Shown here: in pieces, positions 1 through 8,724 of the stretch
How the letters are laid out: the number at the start of each line of letters is the position of its first letter
Numbering within the stretch: position 1 is the stretch's first letter
DNA from: RGIG1681 sp045648025
GTDB taxonomy: Bacteria; Bacillota; Clostridia; Christensenellales; UBA1242
Assembly: GCA_045648025.1 (NCBI GenBank)
Contig: JAZRNH010000025.1
Location: forward strand, 1-36,659
Direction: 5' to 3'
Length of the DNA stretch: 36,659 bases
Program-made: the position numbers and the translations under genes
Notes under the pieces: model-generated
The model's database searches: none
Told to the model about the DNA's origin: nothing
Seen by the model: the letters and a program-made list of their open reading frames with translations, nothing else

Positions 1-354
1 GATGGCAAAAAAGTTATTGCTTTATTTGGTTGTGGCGGAAACAGAGAATCGCAAAAAAGAGCAAAAATGGGAGAAATTGCATCAAAAATAGCTGATTTTG
101 TTGTGATTTCTACTGATAATCCGCGATTTGAGAAAAAAGAAGCTATTGCAAAAGAAATTGAAAAAGGTATGACAAATGATAATTATTTAATTGAGCTTGA
201 TAGGTCAAAAGCAATTAAAAAAGCGATTGAAATGGCGGCTGTTGGTGATGTTGTTGTTATTGCCGGAAAGGGTGCTGAAAAGTATATTGAAGAAAATGGA
301 GTGAAGATTCCGTATAGTGATTATGATGAGGTTGAAAAAATTAGGAGAGGTTGA
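1..354 (+). CDS. murE: MurE, UDP-MurNAc-tripeptide synthetase (3' part)
   Basis: C-terminal end of the cytoplasmic ligase that adds the third amino acid to the peptidoglycan stem peptide. The frame is open from base 1, so the gene starts outside the window. Visible family motifs are the GCGGNRE...KR..MG segment near the start, then DNPR in the ligand-binding C-terminal domain, then GKGAE. In characterised MurE enzymes DNPR marks meso-diaminopimelate specificity, whereas lysine-adding enzymes carry a different tetrapeptide, so a DAP-type wall is inferred. The usual GKGHE is GKGAE here, keeping the Gly and Glu that contact DAP in E. coli MurE. Its TGA stop overlaps the mraY ATG by one base, implying translational coupling. 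Confidence 0.93.
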   Translation, partial: DGKKVIALFGCGGNRESQKRAKMGEIASKIADFVVISTDNPRFEKKEAIAKEIEKGMTNDNYLIELDRSKAIKKAIEMAAVGDVVVIAGKGAEKYIEENGVKIPYSDYDEVEKIRRG

Positions 355-1361
355 TGGAAGATTATTGTTTGATTGTTGAGTCTGCTGTTTATGGTTTTTT
401 GTTTGCGATTATAATTTCTCCGCTAGTGATTTCGTTTATTAAAAAAGAAAAAGTTAAGCAAACAATACTTAGTTATGTTGAGGCTCACTCTCAAAAAAGT
501 GGAACCCCAACAATGGGTGGAATAATTTTTTTGATAGCAATTCCAATTGTGTCACTCATTTGTTTTAGGGGAGAATCGCTTTTAGCAACCGTTGCAATAG
601 TGATTTTTGAAGCTTATGGATTAATTGGTTTTTTAGATGATTTTATCAAGTTTAAGTTTAAACGAAACCTGGGGCTTAGGGCTTATCAAAAAATAATTTT
701 TCAATTTTCAATTTCAATAATAATCGGTTTCTTTGTTTATAAATCAAATTTGCTTGGTGGTGAAACGGTAATTCCGTTTACTAGGCAAACAATTGACCTT
801 GGGGTGTGGATTATTCCTGTTGTTGCAATTATTTATCTTGCCACAACCAATGCTGTGAATTTAACTGATGGATTAGATGGTCTTGCAACTGCGACAGCAT
901 TTGGATATATGCTTTCATTTACAATTCTTTCGTTGGTGCTTACAAATAATATTTTTATAGGTTTAGATGAAATTGCAGTTTCAGAAATCAAAAATATGGC
1001 AAGACTATCAAGTGTGTCTTGTGGGGTTCTTTTAAGCTTTTTGGTTTTTAACTGTTTTCCTGCAAAGATTTTTATGGGTGACACTGGGTCACTTGCAATT
1101 GGAAGTTTGGTTGCAACAATTGCTGTGTTTTCAAAAATGAGCTTTTATATTCCAATTCTTGGAATAATGTTTGTGCTTTCGGCAGTATCTGTTATTATGC
1201 AAGTTGCATATTATAAACTATCAAAAAAGAGAATATTTTTAATGGCACCGCTTCATCATCATTTTGAGAAAAAAGGAGTGCATGAAGTTAGGATAACAGT
1301 TTGTTATGCAATAATAACAATACTTGTTGGATTTGTGACAATTATGTTAAATATTCTCTAA
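354..1361 (+). CDS. mraY: MraY, phospho-MurNAc-pentapeptide translocase
   Basis: Polytopic membrane enzyme that transfers phospho-MurNAc-pentapeptide from UDP to undecaprenyl phosphate, making lipid I. The roughly 335-residue product has about ten hydrophobic segments and the family signatures: the DD pair in FLDDFIKF, NAVNLTDGLDGLA, FMGDTGSLAIGS and the LHHHFE histidine motif near the C terminus. ATG at 354 is chosen over TTG at 351 because AGGAG at 343-347 sits 6 bases upstream of it and the ATG overlaps the murE stop. In most dcw clusters murF lies between murE and mraY; it is absent here. Confidence 0.96.
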   Translation: MEDYCLIVESAVYGFLFAIIISPLVISFIKKEKVKQTILSYVEAHSQKSGTPTMGGIIFLIAIPIVSLICFRGESLLATVAIVIFEAYGLIGFLDDFIKFKFKRNLGLRAYQKIIFQFSISIIIGFFVYKSNLLGGETVIPFTRQTIDLGVWIIPVVAIIYLATTNAVNLTDGLDGLATATAFGYMLSFTILSLVLTNNIFIGLDEIAVSEIKNMARLSSVSCGVLLSFLVFNCFPAKIFMGDTGSLAIGSLVATIAVFSKMSFYIPILGIMFVLSAVSVIMQVAYYKLSKKRIFLMAPLHHHFEKKGVHEVRITVCYAIITILVGFVTIMLNIL

Positions 1362-1369
1362 GGAGAATT

Positions 1370-2713
1370 ATGAAAGTTTTGGTAGTTGGTTTTGGTGTAA
1401 GTGGAAGAGCAGCAGCAGATTTTTTGAAAAGAAAAGGATATAATGTTGTTTTTGCAAGTGATGAAATTGTAAATGATGAGAAGTTAATTCAAAATGATAA
1501 ATTAGACAGGCTGTTTGATGGTCTGTCTTTTATTGTGGTTAGCCCCGGTGTGCGATTAGATTTGCCATTTTTTAAACTGGCAAAAAAGCAGAAAATTGAA
1601 ATTATTGGTGAGCTTGAACTTGCTGTCAGAAATATGAAAGGTGACATAATTTCAGTGACTGGAACAAATGGAAAGACCACAACGGTTTCGCTAATAAATT
1701 TTTTATTAAAAGATGTTGAAAGAAAAGTTTTTCTTGGTGGAAATGTTGGTGTGGCTGCAACAAGTTTTTGTGATGAAACAACCAATGATTCAATTTCTAT
1801 TTTAGAGTGTTCAAGTTATCAGCTTGAATCTGTGAAAAAATTTCATTCAAAAATTAGTTGTATTTTAAACTTTTCTGTTGATCATTTGGCAAGGCATAAA
1901 ACTATGAAAAGGTATATTTTTTGCAAACAAAAAATCGTTAAAAATCAAACAAAAAATGATTATTTAATCATCAATGCAGACAATGAACTTTTGATGCAAA
2001 ATATTCCAAAAACCGCCGCTAAAATATTTTATTTTAGTTTAAAAAAGAAAGTTAATGGGTGTTATTTAAAAAATAAAAACATATATTTTAAAGAAGACAT
2101 TTTTGAAGAAAAATTGGTTTCTATAAAAAATTTAAAACTAGTTGGAGAGCATAACATTTCAAATGTTTTAGCAGCTTGTCTTTCAGTTTATTTGGAAACA
2201 AGAAATAAAAATTTACTTAAAGATATTGATAAATTTTTGGCAGTTCCGCACCGTATTGAATTTGTGAAAACTATTAATAAAATATCTTTTTATAATGATA
2301 GCAAAGCCACAAATATTGATAGCACAATTGTAGCATTAAAGAGTTTTGATAAAGAAATAAATTTAATTTTGGGTGGCAGTGACAAAGGTTATGAATTTGA
2401 TGATTTATTCAAAAATTTGCCAAAAACAGTCAAAAATATAGCAATTTTTGGAGAAATTAAGCAAAAAATTGCGAATTCTGCGAAAAAATTTAATTTTAAA
2501 GATTTTCAAATTTTTAACTCTTTGAAAGAATCAACATTATATTTGTTTGAAGTTGCAAACAAAAATTCAATTGTTCTTTTGTCACCGGCTGCTGCAAGTT
2601 TTGATTGTTTTTCAAATTATGTAGAAAGGGGAAATGTTTTCAAAAAGATTGTTCAGGAGATTGAAGAAAATGAAATTTTCAGGACTCAAAATAAATCGAA
2701 AAACAAAGTTTGA
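1370..2713 (+). CDS. murD: MurD, UDP-MurNAc-alanine:D-glutamate ligase
   Basis: Cytoplasmic ATP-dependent ligase adding D-glutamate to UDP-MurNAc-L-alanine. About 447 residues, normal for the family. It has an N-terminal Rossmann-like start (VLVVGFGVSGRAAA), the ATP-binding loop GTNGKTT at residues 98-104, the NFSVDHLARH segment, the PHRIEF linker and SKATNID in the C-terminal domain. ATG 1370 follows AAGGAG at 1360-1365, which overlaps the mraY stop. An in-frame extension upstream to 1301 would overlap mraY and lacks a ribosome site. The 3' end overlaps ftsW by about 44 bases. Confidence 0.96.
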   Translation: MKVLVVGFGVSGRAAADFLKRKGYNVVFASDEIVNDEKLIQNDKLDRLFDGLSFIVVSPGVRLDLPFFKLAKKQKIEIIGELELAVRNMKGDIISVTGTNGKTTTVSLINFLLKDVERKVFLGGNVGVAATSFCDETTNDSISILECSSYQLESVKKFHSKISCILNFSVDHLARHKTMKRYIFCKQKIVKNQTKNDYLIINADNELLMQNIPKTAAKIFYFSLKKKVNGCYLKNKNIYFKEDIFEEKLVSIKNLKLVGEHNISNVLAACLSVYLETRNKNLLKDIDKFLAVPHRIEFVKTINKISFYNDSKATNIDSTIVALKSFDKEINLILGGSDKGYEFDDLFKNLPKTVKNIAIFGEIKQKIANSAKKFNFKDFQIFNSLKESTLYLFEVANKNSIVLLSPAAASFDCFSNYVERGNVFKKIVQEIEENEIFRTQNKSKNKV

Positions 2714-3797
2714 TTATACAATTTTTTTGCTTATGATTTTGCTGGTTTTGATTGGTTTGTTGTTTGTTTATTCAGCAAGTTTTTATTCTGCAGAACTCTC
2801 TTTTGGAGATAAATTTTTCTTTTTAAAAAAGCAAGTGTTTGGGGCTGTTGTTGGGCTTGTGGGATATTTTTTATTTTCAAAATTCAGCTATAAAAATTTG
2901 ATGAAATTTAAGTGGCCACTTCTTATTGTTTCTCTTGTTTTGCTAGGGCTTGTTTTTGTGCCATCAATAGGTGTTACAAATTATGGTGCAACAAGGTGGA
3001 TAAATTTAAGAGTAATAACTTTTCAACCATCAGAAATTGCAAAGTTTGCATTTATTGTTTTTGCAGCTAGTTATTTGTCTAAAAGTGATGAGAAAATAAA
3101 ATCTTTTAAGGGTATGCTTCCAATTTTAATTGTTGGTGGGTTGTTTTGTTTGTTGATTATTTTGGAACCAAATATGTCAATCACAATTTGTATGGCTGCA
3201 TTAATTGTGGTTATGCTTTTTGTTGGTGGAGCAAAATTTAAACATTTTTTGATGCTTTCAATTCCAGTAATTTGTTTGGTTGTTGTGCTAATTTTGATAG
3301 AGCCATACAGACTCAAAAGACTGGTTGCATTTATTGATCCATTTGCATCAAGCAAAGATGAGGGTTTTCAATTGGTTCAATCGCTTTTTGCTGTGTCGCT
3401 TGGTGGTATGTTTGGTTCTGGTATTTTTAATTCAAGACAAAAATATTTATTTCTGCCATTTGCAGAATCGGATTTTATATTTTCAATTATTGCGGAAGAG
3501 TTGGGTTTTGTTGGGTGCTTATTTATAATTTTAATTTTTGTTTTATTATTTGTCAGAATTTTAAAAGTTGCAAAAATGGCAGATAGCAAATTTGGATTTT
3601 TGCTTTCTGTTGGAATTGGGTCTATTATAATAATTCAAATGCTTTTAAATGTTGCTGTGGTGACTGGGGTGGTTCCGCCAACAGGGCTTCCGTTGCCATA
3701 TATTTCCGCAGGTTCAACATCTCTGATGATTTTTATGAGTATGCTTGGTGTTGTTCAAAATGTCCGCAAAAATTCCATAAATAGTCAAAATTTTTAA
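2670..3797 (+). CDS. ftsW: FtsW/SpoVE SEDS peptidoglycan polymerase
   Basis: Polytopic SEDS-family glycosyltransferase that polymerises lipid II at the septum with a partner class B PBP. About 375 residues with around ten membrane segments. The family C-terminal signature is clear (VTGVVPPTGLPLPYISAGGS-like, here with SAGST), as is the early YSAS motif. ATG 2670 is preferred because AGGAGA at 2655-2660 precedes it; the longer open frame from 2634 has no better site. Its place between murD and the rest of the dcw cluster favours ftsW. In spore formers the paralogue spoVE can occupy this slot, and sequence alone does not separate them. murG, which commonly follows, is not present. Confidence 0.92.
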   Translation: MKFSGLKINRKTKFDYTIFLLMILLVLIGLLFVYSASFYSAELSFGDKFFFLKKQVFGAVVGLVGYFLFSKFSYKNLMKFKWPLLIVSLVLLGLVFVPSIGVTNYGATRWINLRVITFQPSEIAKFAFIVFAASYLSKSDEKIKSFKGMLPILIVGGLFCLLIILEPNMSITICMAALIVVMLFVGGAKFKHFLMLSIPVICLVVVLILIEPYRLKRLVAFIDPFASSKDEGFQLVQSLFAVSLGGMFGSGIFNSRQKYLFLPFAESDFIFSIIAEELGFVGCLFIILIFVLLFVRILKVAKMADSKFGFLLSVGIGSIIIIQMLLNVAVVTGVVPPTGLPLPYISAGSTSLMIFMSMLGVVQNVRKNSINSQNF

Positions 3798-3839
3798 GAT
3801 TAATGAATAGATTATATTAAGTAAAATTTTGAGGTGTTT

Positions 3840-5090
3840 ATGAAATATGTTGTAAGTGGTGGAAATAAATTATTTGGAAAAATTGATATTGACTCGGCAA
3901 AAAATGCAATACTTCCGATAATTGCGGCAACAATTATGTGTGACGAAGATTGTGTTATTGAAGATATTCCGCTATATCTTGATGTTGTTGAAATGGGTCT
4001 TATCTTAGAAAAACTTGGCAAAAAAGTTGAGATTTCTGATTCGAAGATGATAATATCTGGCTCACTTTCAAGCACATCTGTTATTATGGCAGAAACAAAA
4101 ACATTGAGGTCTAGTATATTTATGATGGGCTCAATTCTGTCAAAATATAGAAAGGCAATTTTTACATATCCTGGTGGTTGTGATATTGGCAAAAGACCAA
4201 TTGATATTCATCTTTCTGGGCTTGAATCACTCGGAATAAAGTTTTCGTTTGCAAATGACTTGATTTATTCTGATGCTAGTAAAATTGCGGGTTCTGTGGT
4301 TGAACTTGCTTTTCCGTCGGTTGGAGCAACTGAAAATATTATGATGGCAGGAACACTTATTGATGGTGAAATTACTGTTATTAAAAATGCAGCAAGAGAA
4401 CCTGAAATTGTGGAACTTGCAAGATTTATAAATTCGATGGGTGGCAAAGTTTTTGGTGCTGGATATGAAACAATTGTTATATATGGTGTAAAAAAACTTC
4501 ACGGAACTTCGTTTAGGTGTATTGGAGATAGAATCTTAGCTGGAACATATTTGATTGCTGCTGCTATGTGTGGTGGGAGAATTGAACTTTGTGGCATTGA
4601 TCCAAATTTTTTGTTGCCACTAATTGTTTTTTTGCGAAATTCTGGTTGCAACATTGATTTGTTTAGTGATAGAATAATTTTAGAAAACTTTTCAAGGCTT
4701 AAGTCGGTTCAAAAAATTGAAACTGCAATATATCCTGGTTTTCCAACAGACTTGCAATCACCAATGCTTGTGATGCAAACCATTTCAAAGGGAACAGCAA
4801 TAATTCATGAAACGGTGTTTGAAGCAAGGTTTAAAGTTGTTGCAGAACTTTTAAAAATGGGTGCTAAAATTAATGTTAGTGAAAGATATGCAACTGTTGT
4901 TGGTGTAACAAAACTCAAACCTGCAAAAGTTACTTGTCCTGACCTTAGAGGTGGTGCAGGATTGGTTCTTGCAGGGCTGGTTGCAAAAGGGAGAACCACC
5001 ATTGATGAAATTTTTCATATAGAAAGAGGATATTATAACTTTGACAAAAACCTTAAAAGTTTAGGTGCAAATATTGATAAGGTAGAATGA
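3840..5090 (+). CDS. murA: MurA, UDP-GlcNAc 1-carboxyvinyltransferase
   Basis: First committed enzyme of peptidoglycan synthesis: transfers enolpyruvate from PEP to UDP-GlcNAc in the cytoplasm. 416 residues, normal length. Conserved KN at 21-22, the Arg of TLRSS at 90, and PGGCDIGKRPID with the catalytic Cys at residue 114 are all visible; Cys at this position is the fosfomycin target in the family. The start at ATG 3840 follows GAGGTG at 3831-3836. Placement directly after ftsW and before ftsQ is consistent with dcw co-transcription, with a 42-base gap to ftsW and 3 bases to the next frame. Confidence 0.95.
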   Translation: MKYVVSGGNKLFGKIDIDSAKNAILPIIAATIMCDEDCVIEDIPLYLDVVEMGLILEKLGKKVEISDSKMIISGSLSSTSVIMAETKTLRSSIFMMGSILSKYRKAIFTYPGGCDIGKRPIDIHLSGLESLGIKFSFANDLIYSDASKIAGSVVELAFPSVGATENIMMAGTLIDGEITVIKNAAREPEIVELARFINSMGGKVFGAGYETIVIYGVKKLHGTSFRCIGDRILAGTYLIAAAMCGGRIELCGIDPNFLLPLIVFLRNSGCNIDLFSDRIILENFSRLKSVQKIETAIYPGFPTDLQSPMLVMQTISKGTAIIHETVFEARFKVVAELLKMGAKINVSERYATVVGVTKLKPAKVTCPDLRGGAGLVLAGLVAKGRTTIDEIFHIERGYYNFDKNLKSLGANIDKVE

Positions 5091-5093
5091 TAA

Positions 5094-5948
5094 ATGCAAA
5101 TGAAACAAAAGAAATTATTAATTGTTGTTGGAAGTATCTGTTTGTGTTTGGTTGTTTTTGCAACAATTTTTGCTTTGGTGTTTAGACTTAAAACTGTTGA
5201 TGTTGAGTTTAGATATAGGGCAGAAACAAACAGCAAACTTGCTGATGGAACTCTTGAAGCTGTTGAAGTTTCTGGCGAGTTTGAAATTGGAAAAAATATT
5301 GTTTTTATGAATTTTGATGACAATATCAAAAAAATTGAAAAGGCAAATCCTTTTATTAAGGTTGAACAAATTATTAGATATTTTCCTAATGTTGTGAGAG
5401 TTTATGTGTCAGAAAGAATTCCAAGATATAGAGTAAAAGATTCAACTTCAAACAATTGGTATATATTAGATGTTGACTTTAAAATTTTAGATATGGTTTC
5501 ACAAAGTGACTTAAAGCCAGAAGAGGCTGCCAATTACTTTAATCATACAATTGAAATTTCTGAGCAAACTTTAACATTTGAATCAAAAAATGCAATTGTT
5601 GGCGAGTTTGCTGATGACGGCACAAAAATATATCTTGCAGAAATAACAGCGGGAATGTATGGAAAAACAAAAGATCACACTGTTGTTAGAAAAATTGATT
5701 ATTCTGCAGTAAACAACACATTTACAATCACAATGAGAAATTCAAGTTTAGAATCTCACGAAGGTTGCAGAGTTGTGCTTAATGGAACAGATGACCTTTA
5801 TAACAAAGCTCTTAGAGCAGCTGTTTGTTTTAATGATGGACAGGTTGTTATAGATGAGACAAAAAGATTTGAAAATGACCCATCTGTTTTGGTTGAAATT
5901 TATAAAGGTTCAGATGGCAAGTATGTGGCATCTGCTAAAAAAATATAA
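5094..5948 (+). CDS. ftsQ: FtsQ/DivIB cell-division protein
   Basis: Bitopic divisome protein. One N-terminal membrane helix (about residues 8-28) is followed by an extracytoplasmic POTRA-like domain. The order GKNIVFMNFDDNIKKIEKANPF, then a RYFPNVVRVYVSERIP stretch, matches the FtsQ/DivIB POTRA pattern of a short helix, a strand, and P-N-x-V-x-V-x-V-x-E-R-x-P. The rest (YILDVDFKILDMV onward) fits the beta domain. Start may be ATG 5094 or ATG 5100; neither has a strong ribosome site, and coupling to murA, which stops at 5090, is likely. The gene is the last of the first dcw operon, closed by a terminator at 5952. Confidence 0.88.
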   Translation: MQMKQKKLLIVVGSICLCLVVFATIFALVFRLKTVDVEFRYRAETNSKLADGTLEAVEVSGEFEIGKNIVFMNFDDNIKKIEKANPFIKVEQIIRYFPNVVRVYVSERIPRYRVKDSTSNNWYILDVDFKILDMVSQSDLKPEEAANYFNHTIEISEQTLTFESKNAIVGEFADDGTKIYLAEITAGMYGKTKDHTVVRKIDYSAVNNTFTITMRNSSLESHEGCRVVLNGTDDLYNKALRAAVCFNDGQVVIDETKRFENDPSVLVEIYKGSDGKYVASAKKI

Positions 5949-5951
5949 TTG

Positions 5952-5979
5952 AAAGCAAAGATAAATTCTTTGCTTTTTT
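5952..5979 (+). terminator. Intrinsic terminator after ftsQ
   Basis: A 9-bp perfect stem AAAGCAAAG/CTTTGCTTT with a 7-base loop runs into a T tract. It begins 4 bases after the ftsQ stop and separates the murE-ftsQ operon from ftsAZ. Confidence 0.85.
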
Positions 5980-6037
5980 ATTTCTGTTTAAAATCGAACA
6001 AATTCGCGAATAATTTGATAATTAAACAGATTTTTGT

Positions 6038-6066
6038 TTGACACAAAAAGTCTGGTCGAATATACT
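6038..6066 (+). promoter_or_regulatory. Vegetative-type promoter of ftsAZ
   Basis: TTGACA at 6038-6043 and TATACT at 6061-6066 with a 17-bp spacer, an almost perfect sigma-A promoter. Transcription should start near 6073, giving a leader of about 32 bases. This is the strongest-looking promoter in the dcw region, so ftsAZ is probably expressed independently of the upstream operon. Confidence 0.85.
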
Positions 6067-6084
6067 TAAACTATCATAGAGATA

Positions 6085-6093
6085 TTGTCGAAA
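6085..6093 (+). promoter_or_regulatory. Spo0A box in the ftsA leader
   Basis: TTGTCGAAA contains the exact 0A-box core TGTCGAA at 6086-6092. It lies about 13-20 bases downstream of the predicted start site and just before the ftsA ribosome site, a position suited to repression. Weaker one-mismatch copies lie at 6037-6043 (reverse, overlapping the -35) and at 6054-6060 (between -35 and -10). Confidence 0.55.
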
Positions 6094-6104
6094 AAAGGAT
6101 GCAT

Positions 6105-7250
6105 ATGAAAGAAAGCACAGCAATAATTGATATAGGCTCTTCAACAATAGTTTCACTTATTGGCGAAAACGGAGTTAATGACACCTTTAAGATTTTGGGT
6201 AAAGGTGAGATTGCCTATGCAGGATTTCAAAATTCTGAGTTTTTGGAACCAGAATCTCTTAAATATGCAATTGCACAATCTATATCAAATGCTGAAATTA
6301 CATCGGACACAAAAGTTACAAATGTATATATTGGTGTTCCGGGTGAATTTAGTGGTTGTGTTACAAAAACCGTAAATTTAACATTTCCAAAGTCAAAAAA
6401 AGTGACTAAATTTGATATTGATAATATCTTTAAGACAGGAAATACTTTTGCCGAAGACAAAAATTATACCGTGATTAATAATTCTGTGGTTTATTATGAA
6501 ATTGATGCGGTTAGAAGAGTTATTGATCCAATTAATATGAAAGCAAAGTCAATTACAGGTTTTGTGTCTTATATTTTGGCTGAAAGGTCTTTTGTTGACT
6601 TTATTAAAAGTATTTTCAAAGAACTTAAAATTAATATTTTAGGTTTCTTGTCATCTTCACTTGCAGAATGTTTATATTTGTTTGAACCACAAGTTAGAGA
6701 CAAGTATGTTCTTTTGGTTGATGTTGGTTACATCACAACAAATGTAATTCTTTCAAGAGGAAATGCTCTTTTATATTTAAACAGCTTTTCTATGGGTGGA
6801 GGTTACTTAACTTCAGATTTGTCACAATGCTTAAAAATTTCGTTTAACGAAGCTGAAAGATTGAAACATAAAATCGTTCTTGGCTGGACACCAAAAGCAG
6901 CTGATACTTATGAAGTTGAAGGTGATGAAGTCATGCAGTCTTATTCTGCAAAGGCGACAAATGAAATTGTTTCAGATCGTGTTGAAATGATTTGTGACTA
7001 TATACTTAAGTGTTTAGAAAGATGTCCGTTTGATTTGCCAGAATTTTTGCCAGTATATTTTGTTGGCGGCGGATTTAATTTTATTCACGGAATAAAAACT
7101 ATTATTTCTAAAAAGTTGAATAGAAGAATAGAATTGATTTCTTCAATCCATAACAAAGACATAAGACCTTATGATGCTAGTGAAGAAGGGTTGCTTAATA
7201 TGGTTTTAAATTATGGATATATGCTTGATGATATTATTGTAAAGGTTTAA
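6105..7250 (+). CDS. ftsA: FtsA, actin-like cell-division protein (short)
   Basis: Actin-fold protein that links FtsZ to the membrane and recruits the divisome. Recognisable parts are IDIGSSTIVSLIGE at the N terminus (phosphate 1), the 1C-domain region, VDVGYITTNVIL (phosphate 2), SMGGGYLTSDL, and FVGGGFNFIHGI near the C-terminal nucleotide site. ATG 6105 is chosen over ATG 6099 because AAAGGA at 6094-6099 fits only the former. At about 381 residues it stops some 15 residues after the last actin-fold element, so the linker and C-terminal amphipathic membrane-targeting helix typical of FtsA are not seen. The usual glycine-rich GGGTT of phosphate 2 is GYITT. It is immediately followed by ftsZ. 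Confidence 0.88.
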   Translation: MKESTAIIDIGSSTIVSLIGENGVNDTFKILGKGEIAYAGFQNSEFLEPESLKYAIAQSISNAEITSDTKVTNVYIGVPGEFSGCVTKTVNLTFPKSKKVTKFDIDNIFKTGNTFAEDKNYTVINNSVVYYEIDAVRRVIDPINMKAKSITGFVSYILAERSFVDFIKSIFKELKINILGFLSSSLAECLYLFEPQVRDKYVLLVDVGYITTNVILSRGNALLYLNSFSMGGGYLTSDLSQCLKISFNEAERLKHKIVLGWTPKAADTYEVEGDEVMQSYSAKATNEIVSDRVEMICDYILKCLERCPFDLPEFLPVYFVGGGFNFIHGIKTIISKKLNRRIELISSIHNKDIRPYDASEEGLLNMVLNYGYMLDDIIVKV

Positions 7251-7262
7251 TGGAGATAGATT

Positions 7263-8708
7263 ATGGAAATTAACAATATTACACCTATTTGTAAAATTTT
7301 AGTTGTTGGTGTTGGTGGCGGCGGTTGCAATGCTGTTAACAGAATGATTGCTTCTGGGCTTAAAAGTGCCTCTTTTGTTGCTGCAAATACAGACAAACAA
7401 GCTCTTATGCTTAGCAAAGCTTCTGTTCAAATTCAACTTGGCGAAAAACTCACAAAAGGCTTAGGTGCTGGTGCTGACCCTGAAATTGGAAGAAAGGCAG
7501 CAGAAGAATCAAGAGCCCAAATTTGTGAAAAACTTAGAGGGGTTGACCTTGTGTTTATCACTGCTGGTATGGGTGGTGGAACTGGAACTGGTGCTGCTCC
7601 TGTTATTGCTAGTATTGCAAGAGAAATGGGTATTTTAACAATTGCAGTTGTTACAAAACCATTTGAATTTGAAGGAAGAACAAGATCAACAAATGCTGAA
7701 CTTGGTATTAAAAATTTAAGCAAATGTGTTGATACACTTGTTGTTATTCCAAATGATAGATTATTGTCAATTGCTCCAAAAGGAACATCAATTGTTGATG
7801 CATTTAAACATGCCGATGAAGTTTTAAGACAAGGTATTCAAGGTATTTCTGATCTTATTGCAACACCATCTCTTATCAATCTTGACTTTGCAGATGTTAG
7901 AACAGTTATGAAAAACCGTGGTCTTGCACATATGGGTATTGGTGAAGGCAAAGGTGACAAGAGAAATGAAATTGCTGTTCGTCAAGCAATTGCTAGTCCA
8001 CTTTTAGAAACATCAATCAATGGTGCAAAGGCAGTTATCATCAATGTTAAAGGCGGCTTTGATTTGTCACTTGAAGAAATCAATGATGCTGTTAATATGA
8101 TTAAAGATGTTATTTCACCAGAGGCAAACACAATTTTTGGTGCTACAATTGATGAAAGTTATAATGAAAGAATGATTGTTACAATTGTTGCAACAGGTTT
8201 TGAAGGTAGCAAATTTGAAAATGCAACCGCTCCATCAAAGCCAAGTTTCCTTCAAAATCAAGATAGACTTAGTCAAATTTCAAAACCACAAGATACAGGA
8301 AACTTTGATAGAAACAAATTCAATGATTTTGTGACTGGAAAGCCAACAATTGCATCTCTTTTTGAAAAGAATTTTGGATTTGGTGAGGATAGACCTGCTG
8401 TTCAACCACAACAACCAAAGCCACAACCAGTTCAAACTGAAACAAGAACAGATGTTGATTTGTGGAACAGGCTTAGTGGTTCACAAGAACAACCAGAAGC
8501 TCCAGTGATTCCAAATCAAGCAGAAATTGATAGAAAATATGGAATTTCTTCTAACTCACAAGAAAAAGATATGTCTGCTGAATATGCTAGACAATCTACT
8601 GAAAGAAACCCATATCAACCACATAATGCTGGACAAACTCCATCATCAAACATCAGAGTTGATGATGCTGAAATCCCACCATTTTTAAGAAGAAAATTTA
8701 ATAAATAA
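7263..8708 (+). CDS. ftsZ: FtsZ, tubulin-like division GTPase
   Basis: Cytoskeletal GTPase that forms the Z ring at mid-cell or at the polar spore septum. 481 residues. It has the N-terminal VGVGGGGCNAVN loop, the tubulin signature GGGTGTG at residues 104-110, the T7 synergy-loop region NLDFADVRTVM, a Pro/Gln-rich disordered linker from about residue 340, and the conserved C-terminal peptide DDAEIPPFLRRK that binds FtsA, SepF and other partners. The linker is longer than in many relatives, accounting for the length. GGAGA at 7252-7256 sets the ATG, 12 bases after ftsA. Confidence 0.98.
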   Translation: MEINNITPICKILVVGVGGGGCNAVNRMIASGLKSASFVAANTDKQALMLSKASVQIQLGEKLTKGLGAGADPEIGRKAAEESRAQICEKLRGVDLVFITAGMGGGTGTGAAPVIASIAREMGILTIAVVTKPFEFEGRTRSTNAELGIKNLSKCVDTLVVIPNDRLLSIAPKGTSIVDAFKHADEVLRQGIQGISDLIATPSLINLDFADVRTVMKNRGLAHMGIGEGKGDKRNEIAVRQAIASPLLETSINGAKAVIINVKGGFDLSLEEINDAVNMIKDVISPEANTIFGATIDESYNERMIVTIVATGFEGSKFENATAPSKPSFLQNQDRLSQISKPQDTGNFDRNKFNDFVTGKPTIASLFEKNFGFGEDRPAVQPQQPKPQPVQTETRTDVDLWNRLSGSQEQPEAPVIPNQAEIDRKYGISSNSQEKDMSAEYARQSTERNPYQPHNAGQTPSSNIRVDDAEIPPFLRRKFNK

Positions 8709-8724
8709 GTTAATAAAAAAAATT

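Noticed and set aside
833..1084. Reverse-strand open frames inside mraY, murA, ftsZ and other genes
   Set aside because: They lie wholly within well-supported genes, lack ribosome sites and look like translations of the complementary strand.
6002..6011. ATTCGCGAAT palindrome upstream of ftsA
   Set aside because: Perfect but only 10 bp and single; it lies over 25 bp upstream of the -35 and matches no operator I know.
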